Shown here in pieces: positions 57,203 through 64,000 of a stretch of DNA of 64,000 bases; positions within the stretch are counted from its first letter, which is position 1, and each line of letters starts with the position of its first letter. Source of the DNA: Hyperoodon ampullatus (taxonomy: Eukaryota > Chordata > Mammalia > Artiodactyla > Ziphiidae); the NCBI GenBank assembly GCA_949752795.1, contig OX457058.1, positions 34,164,587 through 34,228,586 of the forward strand. The letters are read 5' to 3'. Position numbers and translations under genes: made by a program. A model generated the notes under the pieces. That model was not told where the DNA came from and did no database searches. It worked only from the letters and a program-made list of their open reading frames with translations.

Positions 57203-57408
57203 AACCCTGGGTCAACAATCTTTTTTCTGTAAAGGCTCTGTGATCAAATGGTCTTTGTTTCAGCTACTCAGCTCTACCATTGTGGCATGAAAGCAGCCCC
57301 GGACAATGGGTTAATGAATGGATGTGACTGTGTTCTAGTAAAACTTTATTTGTAAAAACAGCTGGTGGGCTGGATATGGTCTGTGGGCCATAGTTGGCTA
57401 ACCCCTGA
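57203..57408. mobile_element. hAT-Charlie-type relic (MER20-like), second copy
   Basis: 'cagctactcagctctaccat', 'tgtggcatgaaagcagcccc', 'actgtgttctagtaaaactt', 'tatttgtaaaaacagctggt' and 'ggccatagttggctaacccc' run in the expected order to the right inverted end. It is more complete than the copy at 40973. Confidence 0.75.
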
Positions 57409-57409
57409 A

Positions 57410-57819
57410 TATTGATGACCTGATTGCCCACTAGGAATGCAATGCTCCAAGAGGTTCTTTCTTGTTTCTTTGTTTGTATAGTCTATTTCCATTCTAACTC
57501 ATTTTCAAAAGAATTTTTTTTTTCTGCTCATTTTGGACTCAGCCGTAATAGTTCACAATAATCAACTTTGGGTAATGACAGTTACTCCCACCCCCACTTC
57601 ATCTAGATTTCCTGCTCCTTTTAGCCTACTAAAGTCACTGCCCATTGGGCTAAAAAATGATTAATGCAAGAAATAAGCTAAAGCAGCATCAATGTTGCTC
57701 ATAACCCATAAGCCAAATGATATTGGAAAGGACTATAAAGGATAGAACAGCTCTGATTTCTGAGCTTCTGCTTGAGCCAAGACCTGTGCTATGCCCATTA
57801 GCCTTGATGGACAGTCATT
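57410..57819. other. unassigned stretch
   Basis: Nothing recognised. Confidence 0.45.
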
Positions 57820-57832
57820 CTCCCTTCATTTA

Positions 57833-58052
57833 TTTATTTTATTTTTAAATTTTTTTCCCCCCGGTACGCGGGCCTCTCACTGCTGTGGCCTCTCCCGTTG
57901 CGGAGCACAGGCTCCGGACACACAGGCTCAGCGGCCATGGCTCACGGGCCCAGCCGCTCCGCGGCATGTGGGATCCTCTTGGACCGGGGCTCGAACCCGT
58001 GTCCCCTGCATCGGCAGGCGGACTCTCAACCACTGCGCCACCAGGGAAGCCC
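57833..58052 (-). mobile_element. short CHR-type SINE with 13-bp TSD
   Basis: 'ctcccttcattta' at 57820-57832 and 58053-58065 is perfect. The T-rich tail is interrupted by C residues, the body is complete, and the head is at the right. It has 'cctcttggaccggggctcg' instead of 'cttcccggaccggggcac'. Confidence 0.96.
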
Positions 58053-58061
58053 CTCCCTTCA

Positions 58062-58180
58062 TTTAAAGATGAGAAAACCAAGGCCCAGAGCAGTTAAATG
58101 AACCCCTCAAGGTCACACACAAGGTTACATGTAGGCGCCCAGGGTCCCACACTCAGAAAGGACCCTACCCCCCAGTTTAT
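58062..58180 (-). mobile_element. MIR fragment (weak)
   Basis: 'aaagatgagaaaaccaaggc' and 'cccctcaaggtcacacacaa' fit a reverse-oriented MIR core. Divergence is high. Confidence 0.55.
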
Positions 58181-58555
58181 GCTTGGCTTCATGCTCTGTT
58201 GTCACCCTCAGGAGAATTTTAATACTTTTTGAACAAAGAGCTGGTCCTGATTATACAGCCCATCAGAGGAGAGGTGGGACTCAAACCCAGCTCTGTGTGA
58301 CCCCATTGGCCTTTTCACAAATCTGGGTGCAATGCTCACTCTTAATCCCAAGTAATTGGACTGAGTGAAGATGTTGTTTTCGTCATCAGGCCCAGCTTTA
58401 CTGGGATATATATTTGTAGGGGAAAAATAGAAATGTGCTCAAGGGACCAAATCTAGGGGACCTGAATAAAAGATGCAAAACTCAAAGTAAAAATATTTTT
58501 AAATTATGGGGTCCAAGAAATCACAAAGGCAAAAGATAGTTTACATTTGTGTAGT
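58181..58555. other. unassigned stretch
   Basis: Nothing recognised. Confidence 0.45.
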
Positions 58556-58559
58556 GTGC

Positions 58560-58700
58560 TGACTTTTATAATCCGCCACAATCCTTTCAATTTCCCTTTA
58601 AATGGACATCATTATCTCGGATTTCAATGAGGTAACTGAAGCCCAGCAAAAATTAAACAACAAGACAGGCTGTAGATCCAGTGTTTCTCTCTCAAAATGG
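58560..58700 (-). mobile_element. MIR fragment
   Basis: 'catcattatctcggatttca' and 'gaggtaactgaagcccagca' fit the reverse-oriented MIR core. Confidence 0.6.
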
Positions 58701-59334
58701 GAAGGATCCCCTGTTTCAGGTCTCATCTCAACATCCAAGTTTATAAGTGATTCCTGGAAAGGAAAATAATTAATTCCAGGTATGATGCACTTTCACCCTC
58801 CTCTCTGCCTACAGAGAGTTAAAGAAAAGCAAAAAATGTACCATTTCCTCTAAAAAGAGTCCCTCCTTCCCTTCATGTGTTGGACTAGATGGTGTGGATT
58901 TTGGTCCGATGGGTTTCCTTGGGACAGACTCAACCAGAAAAGCTTTGTGTGTGCTCCAAAGGGGATGTAAAGTGGGACCCCCATAAAACTTAAGTAGAAG
59001 CAAGCTTTTTTCCTGGAAAATACCCACTCTGCTGTGGCCATACATTATGTTTTAAAGTGCTGTCTCAGCAACAAGAAGAAGAAAAGCTGACGGCTCCCAG
59101 ATTCGTGGCATGAATTTTAGGTCCATCATTCACAGGGAAACATTTATTTCACCAAAGGCCTTTCCAGAATTTGAAACAAGGCTGGGGTGCAGTTGAGAAG
59201 GCTACAGTCTAGGAGCCATAGCTAGCCAGCTGGTGAAAAGTGAATTCTGCATGCCAGATCGGATGGCCACCTCCTCTGTGGAGTGTCGAGGGGTTTAGCC
59301 AAAGAGGGGAATGCGGAGCCCAGGTGAGAGGCAG
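58701..59334. other. unassigned stretch
   Basis: Nothing recognised. Confidence 0.45.
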
Positions 59335-59480
59335 CTGCCATGTTGGGGCCCTGGCTCCACCACTTCCTTGCAGTGCGACCCAGCTACCTTCCTTTTGTGG
59401 TACTTCAGTGTCTTCAGTTACCACGATGCTGATAATAACAATCTCATCCAGTGCTGTCGGGCTAAAGCAAAGCATCAATA
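59335..59480 (+). mobile_element. MIR fragment
   Basis: 'ggctccaccacttccttgca' then 'gtgcgacccagctaccttcc' and 'taccacgatgctgataataa' fit a plus-oriented MIR. Confidence 0.6.
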
Positions 59481-60098
59481 TTAGCTCTATTTTGTTTTTG
59501 TTTTTAATCCACAGAGAGTACACTGTCATAACATAGTGTAAATATTGGTATTGCATTTCCAGACCCTGAAGGCGATCATATTTGGATGGTAGAATTACCT
59601 GCAAGAAAATTACACTACAGGATGAGAATACTCAGGGTCCCAGCAGGAAAGAGATGGCACAGTCTGGAGGAGTTTAATGAAGGGCCTATTTCCAAGGGTG
59701 GAGTAGGTCATGGAAGCCCAATGAGGGAGGGTGAAGCATGCTGGGGTTCTCGGTTGCCTAGAGGCACCAGGGTAGGGAGTATTTCGCAGAACCTGGAGAG
59801 AGCTACAGCTGCAGGAGTGGGCCAGAGATAGAGGAAGTCTGTGGGGTGGAGGGGCCAAGTAGAGAAAAGCTTGTTCTCACCTCACTCTCCTCTCACTGTC
59901 TCTCCTGGCAATGCCTCCGTGGGCCAAACCCAGTTGGAACCCAGAAGGCAAATGAACCCATTGATGCCATTGCTAAGAGTCTGCCTGTGGGGTGGAGGAG
60001 GGATGAGAGTGGATCTGAGATGCAAGCAGAGAATATCTGGCACAAGAGACATTCAAAAGCAATGATTTGCAAGTCTGGCTGATTCTTCTGCTCATCTG

Positions 60099-60129
<31 letters not shown>

Positions 60130-60776
60130 TGAGGACATACACATGAACGCATATTCAGCACATACAGCCTTGTCCTTAGATATGCTAATTTAGAAGATCT
60201 GCAATGAGGATGATGTCCCCCGGGGTGATCTTGATGGTCACACAGATTTGGGATCCACAGAAAGATGTTCTCTAAAAGCGCTTTCATCCCCAGCATGTAA
60301 CAGATCTGCAGCAACACATGTGCTGCAAAGATCCGATCTCTTGAAGTGTTTGCCCGACTGCCCCCCACTCAGTTCAAAACAACCAGTCCCAGTTGAACAT
60401 CTGTGAGGGACAAAGCCTGTGGTCGCGTTTTCTGCGTGGAATTTGCTTTCCCTCTCCTACAAATGCATATAAGATAAAAGGTTCTGTAAGAATAAAATAT
60501 TTTCATAAAACTTCAAGGCAATGATTGGGGCAATAGTATAAGAGAGCAGTGAAGTGCAAAGTCAGTTTTAGACAAATTCCTCTGCTTGAGAAGGAAGTGG
60601 CATTTATGTATCCTCACAGCAACTGGTGGGGTAGGTGATTCCATACGAACCCATTTCACAGACCAGCAGGGTAAGGGCTTCTGGGGCTTCCAGACATTGT
60701 CACCTTCATCAGTCCCTTCCTCCATAAAAAAACATTAGAAGTTATATTTTACAGCTGTGTTGGTATAAAGATGAAT
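59481..60776. other. unassigned stretch
   Basis: No gene recognised. A (CA)n tract is at 60102-60129, and a possible very weak MIR lies around 60590-60680. Confidence 0.45.
60102..60129. repeat. (CA)n microsatellite
   Basis: About 14 CA units. Confidence 0.95.
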
Positions 60777-61273
60777 ACAGTAAGTCTCCTACATATGAAC
60801 GAATTCAGTTCCGAGAGCGCGTTTGTAAGTCCAGTTTGCTCGTAAGTCCAATTTGCTCGTAAGTCCAACAAAATTAGCCTAGATACCCAGCTAACACAAT
60901 CGGCTATATAGTACTGTATTGTAATAGGTTTATGATACTTTTCACACAAACAATACATAAAAAACAAAAAAACACAAGAAATAAAGAAAACATTTAATAC
61001 TACAGTAAGTACCTTGAAAAGTACACTAGTACCAGCTACATCACTGCTGCTTTTACGCTTGTTTCCGAATATCCTGGGCTTGAAATAAAGATACTGTACT
61101 ACTGTACTCTCTACAGTACTGTACAAAATACACAAAAACACAACCACTTGTAGAGGATGCACACACGTGGCAATGCTAGACACGTGAACTAACTTACGTG
61201 ACTGGACGTGAGAACACACGTTGACATCTTTGACAGTTTGCAACTTGAAGGTTTGTATATAGCAGATTTACTC
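60777..61273 (+). mobile_element. Tigger-like non-autonomous DNA transposon
   Basis: Left end 'cagtaagtctcctacatatg' and right end 'gtatatagcagatttact' are imperfect inverted repeats next to TA. It shares long near-identical words with the inverted copy at 43388-43749, for example 'cttgaaataaagatactg' (61080) and 'gtacagtactgt'-type text. The minus-strand frame of 164 codons at 60749-61243 lies mostly inside it and is not a transposase by any motif I can see. Confidence 0.75.
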
Positions 61274-61274
61274 T

Positions 61275-62336
61275 ATAACCCAGGCTGGGTTATATTCATT
61301 TTTTTCTTCTATTTAAAATAAAATTATAACATTTTTGTAGGACCCTAAAAGTGTTTGGGTCCGTAGCACTGTGCCTGCTGTGTCACTTGGCCCTGAGTAT
61401 TAAGTGATGTGCCCTCAAGCACACAGTTGGTAAGCAAAGTTCTAATCAGCTGGCAGGTTCTGGAGCTATAGATTTCAACCTTGACCTCATCTTTGGGTAA
61501 GCTGGGAGGCTTCCCCAAATTCTCATCGTCAGCTTTCACCCCAGACCAATTAAGTCAGAATGTTTGGGGCCAGGGAACACGCACTAACCCAGCGAAGTTC
61601 TCAGAGAATCCTGGCATGTGACAAGGTTGAGGACCACGCTTGGAAGTCCTGGCTTTCTCCTCTGTCCCCAGTGCTGCCTTCTACTGAGCACAGAAGACAC
61701 AAGCTCTTATCTACCAGCCGCTACTTCCTGGGACTAAGGTGAGGGTGCATGTGTGCTTATAGCAACGTCCCTGCTGTTCTCTCCAGCCTTCTCCTCCCTT
61801 CCCAGCCTCTCACTATAGCCGAAACAGGACTCCTACCGGTCCTGGAAGCAGTTTCCCAACATGGGATCTCCTCTCCATCCACCTGGACACGCATCCCGCC
61901 CCACCGCGCAGGGGACCTTCAGTGGCTGCAGTGGCTGACGGACATCTCTGAATGCTTATGCTCAGAGCCAGACTTGGGGGGATGCCAGCAGGCAGGATGG
62001 CCTTGGGCTTTCCAGACTGTGGAGCTGTGGCTCCAGGGCAGCAGAGGGGCCTGCTCCACACGTGAGACAGGCCTGGGCCCCCTCGGGACAGTATTTCTCC
62101 CTCCACATTCACATCCCAACTCCGCAGGAGGACGCGGGCTGGCCGACTGCACCCAGCTGCTGTGTCCCGTCACTTTCATGCTCACTTCAGTGTTGCTTTT
62201 GATCACTTCCAACTCATTTCGTCTGGATTCAGATGTTCGGGGAAGGGAGAGGGCCTGGGTGTAGAACAATATTAACCCGTATTTAAGAAGAGAGCATGAA
62301 ACATCAGAACTATGAGTCTCCCTTCAAGATCATCTT
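61275..62336. other. unassigned stretch
   Basis: No gene recognised. 61560-62260 is comparatively GC-rich, and the 171-codon frame at 61749-62264 has no domain. 61380-61500 has a faint MIR-like feel. Confidence 0.45.
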
Positions 62337-62703
62337 TTTTTAAAAATTAATTAATGAATTAATTATTGAAATAGATTTGATTTACAATGTCATGTTAGTT
62401 TCTAGTGTACAGCGAAGTGATTCAGATATATAAATACATATATATACACATATATTCTTCACATTCTTTTCTATTATAGTTTATTGCTAGATATTGAATA
62501 TAGTTCCCTGTGCTATACAGTAGGTCCTTGTTCATCTGTTTTATATATAGTAGTGTGTATCTGTTAATCCCAAACTCCTAATTTATCCCCTTCTCCCCGC
62601 TTTCCCCTTTGGTAACCATATGTTTGTTTTCTATGTCTGTGAGTCTGTTCCTGTTTCTTAAGTAAGTTCATTTGTACCATATTTTAGATTCCACATATAA
62701 GTT
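62337..62703 (-). mobile_element. antisense L1 3' end
   Basis: 'caatgtcatgttagtttcta', 'tacagcgaagtgattcagat', 'agttccctgtgctatacagt' and 'gtctgtgagtctgttcctgt' are the reverse complement of an L1 3' UTR. Confidence 0.88.
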
Positions 62704-62876
62704 AATAAAGGGAAATACAAGAAGCAAATCACTTGGACCTGATAGCACTTGTTTATTCATTGACAGTGTCCTCGGTCTCTTTTGGGCGCTAATCAGAAGG
62801 CTGGAATAAAGAGTCTTAGTTATCAACTGATCAACTAAGCTGATGGTCCAAGTAATACTACATTTCACTATGTTTT

Positions 62877-63083
62877 TTTTTTGTTTGTTTGTTTGTTTTG
62901 CGGTATGCGGGCCTCTCACTATTGTGGCCTCTCCCGTTGCGGAGCACAGGCTCCGGATGTGCAGGCTCAGCGGCCATTGCTCACGGACCCAGCCGCTCCG
63001 CGGCATGTGGAATCTTCCCGGACCGGGGCACGAACCCTGAATCGGCAGGCGGACTCTCAACCACTGTACCACCAGGGAAGCCC
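62877..63083 (-). mobile_element. short CHR-type SINE with 12-bp TSD and a small internal deletion
   Basis: 'tcactatgtttt' at 62865-62876 and 63084-63095 is perfect. The tail is (TTTG)n instead of pure T. About 13 bases are lost in the head region: 'cacgaacc' joins directly to 'ctgaatcggcagg', skipping 'cgtgtcccctgcatc'-type text. Confidence 0.95.
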
Positions 63084-63169
63084 TCACTATGTTTTATGCT
63101 CAGTTATAGTGGTAGAGTTCCTCTCTTGTGTTTTCCTGCCATTTAAAACAAAGCAATTAGGAATCTCTT

Positions 63170-63570
63170 GTCACTCAGATAAAATCCAAAGGTTGTTACC
63201 CCTGACTTACGGGGCCTGACATGAGCTGTCTTCTTGCCACTACTGTGACTCACCTCCTGGGTCCCCTTTTCACTAGACTCCAGCCTCCTGATCTCCTGAC
63301 TCTTCTCTTGGTGTGTTCCCAATACTCCTGCTTCAGGGCTTCTCCCTTGTGGTTCCCTTTGTCTAGAAAGTTCTTGCCAAAGATATCCCCAGGGCTCATT
63401 TCCTCACTTCAGTTAAAGTCACTTCTCAGTTGTTACCTTCTCAGAGAGGACTTCCCTGACCACCATGTAAAACAGCATCCTGCACCCCCAAGCCCACACT
63501 CTCTCCATCCACCCTGATTCTTCTTCCCAGCTCTGTACGTGTCTTGAAGGGGTTTCTCCCAGCTCACTTT
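63170..63570 (+). mobile_element. L2 (LINE2) fragment
   Basis: 'ttacggggcctgacatgagc', 'agtcacttctcagttgttac', 'tcagagaggacttccctgac' and 'caccatgtaaaacagcatcc' follow the L2 consensus order. Confidence 0.8.
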
Positions 63571-63705
63571 TAATGGAGTACGAGGGCTTTCACCAAAGGA
63601 AATGTGAGACACATTGCTTCCTCCCCACACCATGGATAGAATCTAAAAAGAACATGTAGGAAAAATGGCTCCATGATTTAGCCATATCAAGAATATACAA
63701 AGGGC

Positions 63706-64000
63706 AGCTAGAGATGATCATACTAGGTGAAGTAAGTCAGAAAGAGAAAGACAAATACCATATGATATGACTTATATGTGGAATCTAAATATGGCCCAAA
63801 TGAACCTATCTACCAAACAGAATCAGACTCACAGACATAGAGAACAGAATGGTGGTTGCCAAGGGGGGGGTGGAGGAAGAGGGATGGACTGGGAGTCTGG
63901 GGTCGGCAGATGCAGACTATTACATATAGGATGGATAAACAACAAGGTCTTCCTGTATAGCACAGGGAACTATATTCAATATCCTGTGATAAACCATAAT
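63706..64000 (+). mobile_element. L1 3' end, cut by the window edge
   Basis: 'gtgaagtaagtcagaaagag', 'catatgatatgacttatatg', 'gagaacagaatggtggttgc' and 'cacagggaactatattcaat' are L1 end-of-ORF2 and 3' UTR. The start near 63706 is the point of 5' truncation or decay. The poly-A end lies outside the window. Confidence 0.9.

Noticed and set aside
60749..61243. 164-codon minus-strand frame
   Set aside because: It lies mostly inside the Tigger-like element and shows no transposase motif. Its composition is that of low-complexity translation.
61749..62264. 171-codon frame
   Set aside because: No domain, and frames of similar length exist on the other strand at 61813-62269. Probably chance in GC-richer DNA.

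Overview
The window reads as nuclear DNA of a cetacean (whale, dolphin or porpoise). The main clue is a dense set of tRNA-derived CHR-type SINEs, starting with GGGCTTCCCTGGTGG and ending in a poly-A tail. They come in a short form (about 200 bp) and a long form (about 320 bp), and many still have clear target-site duplications (TSDs). No ruminant Bov-A2 or BovB pieces were noticed. L1, L2, MIR, MaLR LTR and hAT/Tigger DNA-transposon relics are the usual older mammalian background. I found no convincing host protein-coding exon, tRNA, rRNA, other structural RNA or CRISPR array. The open reading frames of 60-220 codons are by-products of SINEs, microsatellites and L1 relics, or stand alone without recognisable domains.

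Layout. 1-5.7 kb: three antisense L1 3' ends stacked head to tail, carrying two SINEs. 5.7-6.4 kb: a trimeric SINE. 6.4-12.8 kb: mostly unassigned, with one MIR and weak L1-like pieces. 12.8-14.6 kb: old L1-type repeat and a SINE. 15.4-16.4 kb: a repeat-free block that may be conserved non-coding DNA. 17-23.4 kb: old L1s, an inverted MIR pair, an MLT1 LTR and four SINEs. 24.4-26.8 kb: unassigned, largely repeat-free. 27.2-28.7 kb: a nested composite (older repeat, then MER2-like DNA transposon, then SINE). 29-34 kb: hAT-like element, L2s, L1 3' ends, MLT1 and SINEs.

34.1-40.4 kb is the most informative object: an L1 with its 5' end, both ORFs, 3' end and a perfect 14-bp TSD. It is full length but dead, with frameshifts, stop codons and an Asp-to-Gly change in the reverse transcriptase FADD motif. 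A later SINE sits inside its ORF2 with its own perfect 14-bp TSD. 40.4-64 kb: L2s split by L1s, two inverted copies of a Tigger-like element 17 kb apart, hAT relics, MIRs, further SINEs and L1 tails, and unassigned stretches. The last L1 runs off the window end.

The value of the window is as a record of nested insertions and SINE subfamily evolution. I see no new gene system in it. Repeat family names come from recognition by eye, and exact boundaries of old repeats are approximate.
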